Assembly (NCBI RefSeq): GCF_020544405.1
Contig: NZ_CP065410.1
Coordinates: forward strand, 4,402,001-4,466,000
Direction of reading: 5' to 3'
From: Pseudomonas sp. IAC-BECa141
GTDB taxonomy: Bacteria; Pseudomonadota; Gammaproteobacteria; Pseudomonadales; Pseudomonadaceae
Length of the DNA stretch: 64,000 bases
Each line of letters begins with the position of its first letter. Positions within the stretch are counted from its first letter, which is position 1. Under the pieces are notes generated by a model, which was not told where the DNA came from, made no database searches, and saw nothing but the letters and a program-made list of their open reading frames with translations. Both the position numbers and the translations under genes were made by a program. Of this stretch, positions 1 through 9,338 are shown one piece after another.

Positions 1-2937
1 ATCATTCGCTACTTGCTGGCAAGTCGTTATGTGCGCAATGGCGACCGTGTCCTGGATGCGGCCTGCGGACTGGGCTATGGCGCCTATACCCTGTTCAATT
101 GCTCGGACGCCAGTTCGATCCTGGGTGTTGACGGAAGCAACTACGCGATCAAATACGCAGAAAAGAATTTCTCCGCCGTCAATCCACAACTGACCTTCAA
201 AGAAGGCTGGTTGCCGGAAGCATTGAACGATATTCCGGACAACTCAATCGACCTGATCACATCATTTGAAACACTGGAGCACGTTCCGGACCCGGTCGGC
301 CTGCTTGCCGAGTTCTACCGCGTCCTCAGCCCTTCAGGGCGAATTGTGCTTTCTGTTCCAAATGACTGGTCCGATGAAACCGGAGAGGATCCGAACGAAT
401 TCCATTTCCATGTCTATACGTGGGAACGCATTCTCAAGGAACTTGAGAAGGACTTCATTGTTGAAGCGGCGTACGCTCAGACCGCCGATCAATACAAACC
501 GAAAATCAACAACTCCTATGAATGGGCAGTCGGCGTTCGTGAAATGTACGAAGTCGACACCAAGACACTGATCGAAAAAGATCCGTCTTGCGAATGGTGC
601 ATTCTGGTCGGGATGAAATCGCCGACACTGGGTGCGACAGTGCCTTACCGTGAAAGCACGTATGACCTTTATCCGGAAAATCCCGAGTGGAAAGTCACGC
701 GCTTCGACGATTACGCCAACCCCTGGCTGGTAAAAGGACTGGTCACGATAGGTGACCGCATCGAGGATCGTCAGCAACTGCTTGAACTGTCCCGCGAAGC
801 AGCCAGTCAGGCGTCGTCGACATCTCCCGATCTCGGCGCGGCGCTCTGCATTCAGGCCTATCAGCTCCTGCAAGCTTCAACGCTGACGGTGAGCGAGTTG
901 GAAGTGTTTGCCCAAGGCACCGACACATACATGAACCAACTCGACCATTCCCCCCAGCAATTGCGCTGGAAAGTGTCGCTGGCGTTCGTCATGGCTCAAC
1001 TCTGGCAGGTCGTCGGCAATACGGCTCGCGCTATCGAACTGTATGAACGCTGCGTGGCATACGACTGCTTGCAGTACAGCCCGACACTGATCACCAAGCA
1101 GATTCGATCGTACCTGAATCTTGGCTTGATCGAGTCGGGCGCAGGCAACTATCAAAAGGCTGTGGAGTATTGGCGTGCAGGTGTTGCCGGCGCAGAAAAA
1201 GCGCTTGGTGCAGACTGGCGCTCGTCAATCGGTTCGCTCGACAAACCGACTGATTTCGGCCTGTCCGAGCTCGGTGCCATTGTCGAGCTCGCCTCCTCAT
1301 GCGCTTATGCCTTACGGTATGTTTCCAACGCTCAGAATCGCACCCCGCAATGGTGGCACCAACACCTTCGCGACCGCGACTCTCAATTGTCGAAAGTACC
1401 AGGTATCGTCGCCGAAACCGCGCGTCTGAATAAGGTGATCCTGCAGAAGGATGCGGCACTGCAGTCCATTATTTCAGACGCCAGCAAGGCCGCTCTGGAA
1501 GAGGCCAGGGCGGCAGCCAATGCAGCTCGGGAAGAGGCCAATGCAGCTCAAGAGCAGATCAACGCCCTGAACCAGCACCTGGAGCAGAAAAACGCGATTG
1601 TCCAGCTGCTGAATGCTGAAGTTGCACAGCGTGAACAACGCTTGCAAACCATTGCCCGGAGCCGTTTGTTCCGTTTGAGTCAAGCGTTTGCAGCTCAGCC
1701 CAGCGACCTGAAAAAATACCTTCGCGTGGCTTACGTACTGGCTTCCTTGGTGACACCAACACCGGTTCGACGCTTGCTGAGTCCGGCAGTTTCAGCTCTG
1801 AAGAAAAATCTCAAGCGCGAACCTGCCGCCACGCAGGTCACCGAAAAGACTTTCGACATCAACCAAGACACCTACATCGTCAAGCAACCGACCTCGCTCA
1901 ACGCAGCAAGGCCGCAAGTGCTGCATGTGATTGCGAACTTCATGACCGGGGGCTCCTCTCGTCTGGTGGTGGACATCTACGAGTACCTGGGCGGTCGGTT
2001 CGATCAAAGCATCCTGACCAGTTTCGCACCAAATCCAGCGGCTTATTCCGGTATTACCATCAAGGAAATCAAACTGTCTGCAGATGAAGCGCCTTTTGTC
2101 GAATATCTGCAGACCTTGCAGCCAGACGCCATCCACATGCACTACTGGGGTGATTGCGACGAACCCTGGTATGACCAAACCATGCGCGCTGCACAACAAC
2201 TCGGCATTCCAGTCATTCAGAACATCAATACACCCGTGGCTCCCTATGTATCGCCGGCCATCAAGCGGTACGTCTATGTCAGTAACTATGTGCGCAATGT
2301 ATTTGGTACTGCCGAGGCACCGAACGCAACGGTATACCCTGGCTCTGACTTCTCAATCTTTGAAGCCGACGCTCCCAACCAATCGGCGACCGACACAATT
2401 GGCATGGTTTATCGACTGGAGACGGACAAACTCAACGCTGATTCCATTACGCCGTTCATCAAAGCCGTACAAAAGCGCCCTCAGACTCGCGTACTGATTG
2501 TCGGCGGCGGCAGCCTGATGGAGACGTTCAAGGAAGCAGTAAACGCTGCGGGGTTGACCGATAACTTTGAGTTCACCGGCTATGTGGCTTACGGGCAACT
2601 GCCGGACCTGTACCGCCGTATGAAATTGTTTGTGGCACCGGTCTGGAAAGAAAGCTTCGGCCAGGTCAGCCCTTTCGCAATGAATATGCACGTTCCCGTC
2701 GTCGGGTACGACATTGGTGCAATCGGTGAAATTGTCGACGATACAAGCTTGCTGGCACCTTACGGTGACGCAGACAAACTGTCGGACATCATCGTCAACC
2801 TGCTGGATGACAGCGCACGTCGAACCTTGATTGCCAACCGCCACAGCGAGAGAGCGCAGGCTCACTTCTCGATCAAAGCAATGATTGAGAACTACGACCA
2901 GATCTATGCCGAGACCCTGGCGGAAACCAAACAATGA
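1..2937 (+). CDS. Methyltransferase / coiled-coil / GT4 glycosyltransferase fusion (5' end outside window)
   Basis: The frame is open from base 1, so the gene begins upstream; 978 residues are visible. Residues about 15-200 form a class I SAM methyltransferase (VLDAACGLGYG is motif I; SFETLEHVPDP is the post-catalytic loop). A helical, TPR-like middle follows. Then comes an alanine/glutamate-rich coiled coil at about 490-555 (EEARAAANAAREEANAAQ). From about 635 to the end is a GT4-type glycosyltransferase (HVIANFMTGGSSR near its start, VAPVWKESFGQVSPFAMN as the nucleotide-sugar E-x7-E region). Such proteins act on the cytoplasmic face of the inner membrane during O-antigen assembly. The stop overlaps the next start as ATGA, so translation is probably coupled. 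A chain-terminating role is inference. Confidence 0.85.
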   Translation: MIRYLLASRYVRNGDRVLDAACGLGYGAYTLFNCSDASSILGVDGSNYAIKYAEKNFSAVNPQLTFKEGWLPEALNDIPDNSIDLITSFETLEHVPDPVGLLAEFYRVLSPSGRIVLSVPNDWSDETGEDPNEFHFHVYTWERILKELEKDFIVEAAYAQTADQYKPKINNSYEWAVGVREMYEVDTKTLIEKDPSCEWCILVGMKSPTLGATVPYRESTYDLYPENPEWKVTRFDDYANPWLVKGLVTIGDRIEDRQQLLELSREAASQASSTSPDLGAALCIQAYQLLQASTLTVSELEVFAQGTDTYMNQLDHSPQQLRWKVSLAFVMAQLWQVVGNTARAIELYERCVAYDCLQYSPTLITKQIRSYLNLGLIESGAGNYQKAVEYWRAGVAGAEKALGADWRSSIGSLDKPTDFGLSELGAIVELASSCAYALRYVSNAQNRTPQWWHQHLRDRDSQLSKVPGIVAETARLNKVILQKDAALQSIISDASKAALEEARAAANAAREEANAAQEQINALNQHLEQKNAIVQLLNAEVAQREQRLQTIARSRLFRLSQAFAAQPSDLKKYLRVAYVLASLVTPTPVRRLLSPAVSALKKNLKREPAATQVTEKTFDINQDTYIVKQPTSLNAARPQVLHVIANFMTGGSSRLVVDIYEYLGGRFDQSILTSFAPNPAAYSGITIKEIKLSADEAPFVEYLQTLQPDAIHMHYWGDCDEPWYDQTMRAAQQLGIPVIQNINTPVAPYVSPAIKRYVYVSNYVRNVFGTAEAPNATVYPGSDFSIFEADAPNQSATDTIGMVYRLETDKLNADSITPFIKAVQKRPQTRVLIVGGGSLMETFKEAVNAAGLTDNFEFTGYVAYGQLPDLYRRMKLFVAPVWKESFGQVSPFAMNMHVPVVGYDIGAIGEIVDDTSLLAPYGDADKLSDIIVNLLDDSARRTLIANRHSERAQAHFSIKAMIENYDQIYAETLAETKQ

Positions 2938-4292
2938 AGATCGTATTTTTTGTGCACTGTTTCTTTCCTGACCACTTCTACGGAACAGAGACCTATACGC
3001 TGGAACTGGCCAAGAACTACCGCAACTGGGGACACGAGGTGGTCATCGTCAGCGCCTTGTTTCAGGGTGAACCCGCGGCAGCGGAGCTGATTACTGCCTA
3101 TGAGCATGAAGGCTTTAAAGTTGTCCTTATCGACAAAAACAAAATCCCTCATGCCAACATCAAGGAAACGTACTACTAGGCAGAAATGCGCCCGGTCTTG
3201 ACCGATATCCTCTCCGACTTGAAACCGGACATCGTTCACGTCACGCACTTGATCAACCATACCAGCGCCTTGCTCGAAGCCACCAAGGCTTTGGGCATTC
3301 CAACCTATGCAACTTTCACGGACTTTTTCGGCTTCTGCCTGACCAATAAGCTGGAAGCCGCCGATGGTGCACTTTGCGCAGGCCCGTCCAGGACTCGCAG
3401 CAACTGCGTGGCGTGCTACTTGAAAGAGACGGCGCGCACCTCGAAAGACGGTTGGATCAAATACGCAAATAATGGCACTTCAGCAAAATTGATCGCGAGC
3501 GCTGTCACCGCCCTACGAAAACTGCCGGGCGTGAAAAACAGTGTTTTCGATAAAACGATCGACTACATCGCAGAGCGACCTGACATCCTGGGTGCCCTCT
3601 ACAACGGTTCTTACGCGGGAGCCGTCGCCCCAACCACCTTTTTAAGGGAAGCCTACGTCAAAAACGACATCAAGGTACCTATGAAAACCTTGTGGTTCGG
3701 CATCGACGTCGATCGTACACCGAAGCCGGTACGAGACGCCGACCACATACCCGTGATTGGTTTCATTGGCCAGATAGCACCGCACAAAGGTACAGATTTG
3801 TTGATTGATGCCTTCAATCGATTGCCAAAAGGCAGTGCACGATTGTTGATCTATGGGCCGACCGATCAGGATCCGGCATACATGGAAGAGCTGAAAGCCA
3901 AAAGCGCCGGCACACAAATCGAGTTCCGCGGCGTTTTCGAGAGCAAGGACATGGTCAACATCCTGCGTGACATGGACACTTTAGTGATTCCTTCGCGCTG
4001 GTATGAAAACAGCCCGCTGGTACTGTTGAACGCTCTCGCAACCCATACCCCGGCACTCGTTTCGGATGTGCGCGGGATGACGGAGTTCGTTGAAGCCGGC
4101 GTAAACGGAGAGATCTTCGATCGTGGCAGCGCAGAAGACCTGTATCGAAAGCTGTCGGCCTGGGTTGCCAACCCGAAAGTCCTCTATGACCTGGCGAAAA
4201 CCACGAACTACGAACGGACGCCGGAATTAATGGCGAGGGAAACATTTGCCATGTATTCAAAAACAGCAGCTGCGTCTAACAAGATAGCTTGA
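2934..4292 (+). pseudogene. GT4 glycosyltransferase interrupted by an in-frame amber codon
   Basis: The sequence reads as one 453-codon GT4 glycosyltransferase, but codon 82 (3177-3179) is TAG. The frame continues unchanged after it with AEMRPVLTDILSDLKPD. The first part has the GT-B N-terminal start (MKIVFFVHCFFPDHFYGTE). The second has PVIGFIGQIAPHKGTDLL and the E-x7-E-like donor site (VIPSRWYENSPLVLLNALA). A CAG to TAG change would explain it. Without suppression the product is an 81-residue fragment; restart at ATG 3186 would give 368 residues lacking the first beta-alpha units. It carries a cysteine cluster (about C135, C148, C158, C161) resembling the one in the GT4 at 6095. Start ATG overlaps the previous stop. 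Confidence 0.85.
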
Positions 4293-4298
4293 TCAACG

Positions 4299-4328
4299 AG
4301 GGCCAAGGAGGGCCCTGACAAGTTTTTT
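4299..4328 (+). terminator. Weak terminator-like hairpin between the GT4 gene and the acyltransferase gene
   Basis: AGGGCC (4300-4305) can pair with GGCCCT (4312-4317) around a six-base loop. It is followed after GACAAG by a run of six T. The gap between stem and T run makes it weaker than a standard intrinsic terminator, so it may only reduce transcription into the next gene. Confidence 0.35.
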
Positions 4329-4367
4329 AAAATTCGCATCAAATATCAAGCTCACAGGATTCATGTT

Positions 4368-6037
4368 ATGCATGCGACAGTAAAACTTGACGCCCTGACA
4401 TCATTACGTTTTTTTGCCGCCGCGATGATTGTATTGGGGCATACTCACGGCGCCTTCGGTTCACTGGGTCTGGCAACTACATTATCCTTGGCACAAGGTG
4501 TATCTTTCTTTTTTGTACTTTCCGGCTTTATCCTTGCTTATAACTACCCCTCTCTATCATCGCGCCAAGAACTCTCCCATTTCTTTAAAGCCCGAATTGC
4601 ACGTATCTGGCCAGCACATATTGCAGCAATCATTTTGCTTTACCTGCTCACGTCAGGTCTCAACCTCGGAGGATTGACACATTTACAGGCTGCCTTCACT
4701 GCTGTAGCAAACATATTTCTAATTCAATCACTTATACCGCTAAGAGATGTGTATCTGACATTTAACGGTGTCGCCTGGAGCATCTCTACGGAGATGTTTT
4801 TTACTTCAGCTTTCCACTTCTAATTTCCAGCCTTATACCGGGATGGAAAATAAAAATACTGTTTTTAGGTACAATCGCGGCGTTGTTTTTCGGATTCGCC
4901 GTTGCCTGGAACCTCCCAGCAGACGATGGAGCCCCCCAAGTCAGCCTGATGGGATTACTTTACGTAAATCCGCTTGTCCGAATCGTCGAGTTTTTTGCGG
5001 GAATTCTCGCTTGTGGCGTATATAAAACAATATATCACCGCATCAAGAGCGAAACAGGCGTCCTTTTTTCCGTAATCGAATTACTGGCCATCTGCTTGGC
5101 AGTAGTCGCCATGTGGCTGACCCCCAAGCTTATAATGTATATTGGAATTCACAGCACTTTCGGAAGTGTCATAAATTATTACTTGATCAAATCGGGGAGC
5201 TTCCCGGTATTTGCAGCTTTAATTGTTATTTTCGCCTTGGGCAAAGGAATATTTTCAAAAGCGCTCTCCGCCCCTTTTCTGGTACTGCTGGGTGAAATAA
5301 GTTTCTCTCTGTACCTGGTACACATGACAATATTTCAGTGGTACCAGTCCAACATCTTGTACTTCAGTCATGTTCCGCTCATCGTTCAGACTACAGGTTA
5401 TTGGGCTATTGCCCTTTCTATGGCTTTTCTCATGCACAAAGCAGTAGAAAATCCGTGCCGCAAGTTTATTCTTGGCATCAACAAAACCACAGTTTCAAAC
5501 GCGCTGTCCTCAGCTTACAACGTCCGCTCACTTGCTTATCTCGTAACAGCAAGTGCTCTGATCCTGGCGCTTAACACACTACCTGCGGCGTTTGCCCCTA
5601 GAGGTTGCCAGTCGGATGAATGCACCTCGCTGGTAAGAAACCATGTTTTAAACAACTCACCTATATTTGGTGAAAACCTGCGTCTTATTGCTGCAAAGTC
5701 TCTGAAAAACGACTCAGGCAGTAACACTATCGAACTGGCGTTCGAACTGATAAAACCTCTTCCCAAGGGATATATACTGGCTGTTCACCTCTTGGATAAA
5801 GACGCGCAGATTCTCGACAAATCGGATTCGGCACTCTCGAAGTCTGAAAAATTGAGGCCCGGCGATCAATGGGAAGAAGTTGTTACTCTAAAATCAGGTT
5901 TAGACAAACCCATGCCGGAAATGCTGGGGTTGGCGATATACTCGGATCCCGCCAGCCCTATAACAGTACATGACACTCGCTCTGACTATAATGGGCGCCG
6001 AGCACTACTACAACTTTCGAACATTCAGACGAATTGA
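4368..6037 (+). pseudogene. Acyltransferase 3 family (OafA-like) membrane O-acetyltransferase, frameshifted
   Basis: The N-terminal 151 residues (LTSLRFFAAAMIVLGHTHG, FFFVLSGFILAYNY, RIARIWPAH) are those of integral-membrane acyltransferase-3 enzymes, which acetylate surface glycans using cytoplasmic acetyl donors. The frame breaks inside WSISTEMFF at a run of six T (4797-4802). One extra T restores WSISTEMFFYFSFPLLISSL and joins the -1 frame, which continues to 6037 with more transmembrane helices. The repaired protein would be 556 residues. After the last helix (near 5570) is a roughly 140-residue extracytoplasmic tail unlike the SGNH domain of OafA; I do not recognise it. The T run could be phase-variable, a recent mutation or a sequencing error. 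Confidence 0.85.
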
Positions 6038-6094
6038 GAACTACGACCTTGGTAAAAATGACTGGATATATCGACATGGACATCGTTGCTTATC

Positions 6095-7486
6095 ATGCAC
6101 AGTGATTTGGCTATTGCCAATGGCAAACGCATTCTATTGTGCGCCCATCAATTTTTCCCGCATTTTTCTGCTGGAACAGAAGTGCTTACCTTGTCGACCG
6201 CTCAAGCGTTAAAAGAAGAAGGTTATGCGGTAGAAATTGTAACTGCACAGCTTGGGGCGCAAGATACGCTGAGAACCCGCTCCTATAATCACAAGGGCTT
6301 CACAGTACATCAGTTGGAGATTCCTTACATCGCAGGAAAATTCTCCAGCACAATTGTAGTGAACGAATACAACAACCCATCGGTATACACGCCATTCAAG
6401 AATCTGCTCGAGCAGATCAAACCGGATCTGGTGCACTTCTTCCATCTCAAGAATCTGACTTTATCGGCGCTTCAGGCCTGCATTGATAGCAAGATTCCGA
6501 CGGTGTACACGCCCACAGATTATTGGATCAACTGTCGCTCCTGCCAGTTGGTTAAGCCATGGGGCAAAAATGAATGCCCCGGGCCAAGCTTATTGGCCGG
6601 AAACTGCCTCAAACACATAGTCGTGAACAACAGAAGGGGTATTGTTAGAAAGATTTCAGCGATGACTCCTCAGCTCCTGTTTTCAACAATAGTGGCCCTT
6701 GCCCCCGCGTTTGTAAGAACACGACTGAGGAGTGCCGCTCAGGCGATGACCGATTTACGCGATCGAGAACAGACCATTTCCCAAGCGCTGCTCAAAATCG
6801 ACCAGATCCTCCCGCCGACCCAATTTATAGAGAATTTGCTCATCAGTGCCGGGGTCCCACAACAGAAGATCAGACGACTAAAATACGGGATTCAGCCTCC
6901 GATCATTTACCCGGTCGCGCCGGACTTGATCAATACAGCGAAAAAACGCGCTGCAATCGGCTTCATTGGAACGCTGTCTGATCATAAAGGCTGCCATGTA
7001 CTTATACAGGCAATCAAATTAATCCCCAATATCGATGCCGACTTTCTAATTTACGGCGACATTCAACAAAACCCTGATTACCTGAAAAAGCTAAAGTCTA
7101 TTTCTCAAGGCGACCCCCGAATACGCTTCGTGGGAACTTTCCCTCATGAAAATATCGGCAATATTTTGAGCACATTGGATGTACTCGTCATACCCTCAAC
7201 CTGGAGGGAAAACGCTCCATTGGTTCTTTTGAATGCTTTGGCTTGTGGCACCCCTGTGATTGCCAGCGATGTAACAGGCATAACTGAATATCTTGGAGAG
7301 GAGGACAATGTAACCGTCTTCAAGCCTGGGAACGCCCAAGAGCTGGCCCAACAGCTTAAGTCGTACCTTGCATTGGGTGGTGAGCCAGCCCACAATCGGG
7401 GCGCAGGAAGGATAGCGGGTGAACCACTGCACGCCTATGTCAGCGTACTGTCGGGCGTTTATGCGGACCTCATCCAAATCTCATGA
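6095..7486 (+). CDS. GT4 family glycosyltransferase
   Basis: A 463-residue retaining GT-B fold glycosyltransferase, presumably adding one sugar of the surface polysaccharide on the cytoplasmic side. The N-terminal half begins RILLCAHQFFPHFSAGTE. The C-terminal half has AAIGFIGTLSDHKGCHVL and VIPSTWRENAPLVLLNALA, where the two glutamates of the E-x7-E motif would hold the nucleotide sugar. ATG 6095 is preferred over the in-frame TTG at 6086; neither has a convincing ribosome binding site. A cysteine-rich stretch (C147, C150, C161, C171; CRSCQ, ECPGPS) partly matches the broken GT4 at 2934, and the two look like paralogues. Substrate is unknown. Confidence 0.85.
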   Translation: MHSDLAIANGKRILLCAHQFFPHFSAGTEVLTLSTAQALKEEGYAVEIVTAQLGAQDTLRTRSYNHKGFTVHQLEIPYIAGKFSSTIVVNEYNNPSVYTPFKNLLEQIKPDLVHFFHLKNLTLSALQACIDSKIPTVYTPTDYWINCRSCQLVKPWGKNECPGPSLLAGNCLKHIVVNNRRGIVRKISAMTPQLLFSTIVALAPAFVRTRLRSAAQAMTDLRDREQTISQALLKIDQILPPTQFIENLLISAGVPQQKIRRLKYGIQPPIIYPVAPDLINTAKKRAAIGFIGTLSDHKGCHVLIQAIKLIPNIDADFLIYGDIQQNPDYLKKLKSISQGDPRIRFVGTFPHENIGNILSTLDVLVIPSTWRENAPLVLLNALACGTPVIASDVTGITEYLGEEDNVTVFKPGNAQELAQQLKSYLALGGEPAHNRGAGRIAGEPLHAYVSVLSGVYADLIQIS

Positions 7487-7502
7487 AAAATTGGAATAAA
7501 TT

Positions 7503-8444
7503 ATGAAGTACGTAATCTTTGGCGGCGGGGGCTTCATCGGCTCGAACATAGCAGACAAGCTCCTCGAAGAGGGGCACAGCCTGCGTATTTTCGAGCGACC
7601 ACGTGTCCCGCCGTACCGCACGTTTGAATCCCATGAGGACGTTGAATGGATCTCTGGAGATCTTCAGAGCAAACACGACCTTGAAGAAGCAATCCGGGGC
7701 GTAGATGGCGTACTCCACCTGGTATCTACTACCCTACCTAAATCGTCTAACGATGATCCAATTTATGACATTCAAACTAATGTCATCGCAACTCTAAACA
7801 TGCTGAATGTCATGGTAGAGCAAAAAGTAGAGCAGATCGTCTTTATTTCATCTGGAGGAACGGTTTATGGCAAACCTATCCAGTGCCCACTACCGGAAAG
7901 TCACCCTACCGATCCAGAAGTTTCTTACGGCATCAGCAAACTGACTATTGAAAAATATCTATATCTGTATAAGAAGCTTCACAATATCAAACCGGTAATT
8001 TTAAGGGTTGCCAACCCTTATGGTGAAAGACAAAGAATTGAAACTGCACAAGGAGCAATCGCCGCCTTTGTTAGCAGAGCTACAGCAGGAAAAGCGATAG
8101 ATATATGGGGTGATGGTTCAGTCACAAGAGACTATATATACATAAAAGATATCGCCAATGCTTTTTCAAAAGCCCTTCAATACAAAGGTTCAGAAACAAT
8201 TTTCAATATTGGCTCAGGTGAAGGAACTTCACTCAACACCTTGATCGGGCTTATTGAGAGCATAACTCACAACGTGGTGGAATGTAATTTCTCACCCGCA
8301 AGAGCTTTTGATGTTCCCATCAATGTACTTGATTGCTCACTTGCAGAAAGAGAACTGAACTGGAAGGCAGAGTTCAGCCTTCACGAAGGTTTAACACAAA
8401 CAATAAACTGGTACATTGATAGCCTGAAATCTACCGGAAAATAA
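7503..8444 (+). CDS. NAD-dependent sugar-nucleotide epimerase/dehydratase (extended SDR)
   Basis: A 313-residue extended short-chain dehydrogenase. It shows the nucleotide-binding GGGGFIGS at residues 7-14, the STTLP region after strand 4, the SSGGTVYG catalytic serine segment and the YGISK catalytic Tyr-x3-Lys near residue 143. Closest in pattern to GalE-like UDP-sugar 4-epimerases; the exact substrate cannot be read from sequence. It starts 16 bases after the GT4 stop and is the last gene of the plus-strand arm. Base composition is AT-richer than the flanking core genome, like its neighbours. Confidence 0.85.
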   Translation: MKYVIFGGGGFIGSNIADKLLEEGHSLRIFERPRVPPYRTFESHEDVEWISGDLQSKHDLEEAIRGVDGVLHLVSTTLPKSSNDDPIYDIQTNVIATLNMLNVMVEQKVEQIVFISSGGTVYGKPIQCPLPESHPTDPEVSYGISKLTIEKYLYLYKKLHNIKPVILRVANPYGERQRIETAQGAIAAFVSRATAGKAIDIWGDGSVTRDYIYIKDIANAFSKALQYKGSETIFNIGSGEGTSLNTLIGLIESITHNVVECNFSPARAFDVPINVLDCSLAERELNWKAEFSLHEGLTQTINWYIDSLKSTGK

Positions 8445-8463
8445 TATAACGCTTAATATCCAA

Positions 8464-8494
8464 ACGGGGTAAGAAGCAATCTTTACCCCGCTTT
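8464..8494. terminator. Bidirectional terminator between the two convergent glycan operons
   Basis: CGGGGTAA (8465-8472) pairs perfectly with TTACCCCG (8483-8490) around a ten-base loop, followed by CTTT on the plus strand. It lies between the stops of the convergent genes ending at 8444 and 8515. The T run is short, so strength is uncertain. Confidence 0.55.
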
Positions 8495-8514
8495 ACAAAT
8501 CAATATCAAGAACA

Positions 8515-9338
8515 CTATTTCGGGTTGTAGTAACCACTGCATGCACGAAACAATACGGCCAAAACTGCAAAATTCCCCTTCATGCCGTTAATTTTTGTCG
8601 GAACTTTGCCGACAGGGTAACGCCTTACCGTTGCCAACTCTTTGCACCAAAATCCGAGTTTGGGGGCTATATAACTCAGATAGGCAAGCAGTTCATATGT
8701 CATAAAGACACTACGAAATGGTGAAATTCTAGTATCCAAGAGCATTTTCCGACTATAAGCGCGGAAACCTTGAGTAGTGTCGGTCCATTTAAACCCTGAA
8801 GAAATACTTAGTAAGGGTGCATGAATCAGCCGGATGGCCAGATCTCTGGATTTCGGCGTATTTTCAGCAAGTCCCCCTCCAGAAATCTGGACGCTTGAAC
8901 GAAATCAACTCCTTTCTCCAGCTCGCTAATGAATCTCGGGATCGCTTCTGGATCATCCTTATCATTACCGTCGATAGTTACAATTCCGTCATAGCCCTGA
9001 TCAAGAGCGAAAGCATATGCGCAACGTAACTGCGCACTCAGCTTCCCTGGACCGCGCTTGATCAACAAACCGCGAACGTTATTATTATGCAAAAACTCTA
9101 GAGCGAGAGAGTTATCCGTACTCCCACCATCCACAATAATGACATCTGCGATCTCACTGATATTCAGATGTGTCATTCTTTCAAGAAGATTTCTAATTCG
9201 ATCACCTTCGTTAATGACGGGAATCACAACACACCAAGGTTTTACACGCCCCTGCCAAAAGGCTTCCTCGTACGCCGGCACCTCCCAACTGAAACGCTCA
9301 TCAACCATTTTGTCTACTTTCATGTTCGTTATTACCAT
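8515..9338 (-). pseudogene. GT2 family polyprenyl-phosphate sugar synthase-like protein, frameshifted
   Basis: The first 170 codons read as a GT-A family 2 enzyme: WCVVIPVINEGDRIRNLL, VIIVDGGSTDNS and GIVTIDGNDKDDPEAI (metal-binding acidic motif). The frame is lost at a run of five C on the plus strand (8873-8877). One extra base (GAG GGG GGA) restores GGLAENTPKSRD and joins the downstream frame, which contains DTTQGFRAYSRKMLL and runs to 8515. The repaired protein would be 274 residues, close to DPM1-type synthases that load a sugar on a lipid phosphate carrier. The start at 9338 overlaps the previous stop as TAATG; MKVDK at 9323 is an alternative. Confidence 0.85.

Noticed and set aside
8445..8514. 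Possible small RNA at the convergent junction
   Set aside because: Only a symmetrical hairpin is present, adequately explained as a bidirectional terminator.
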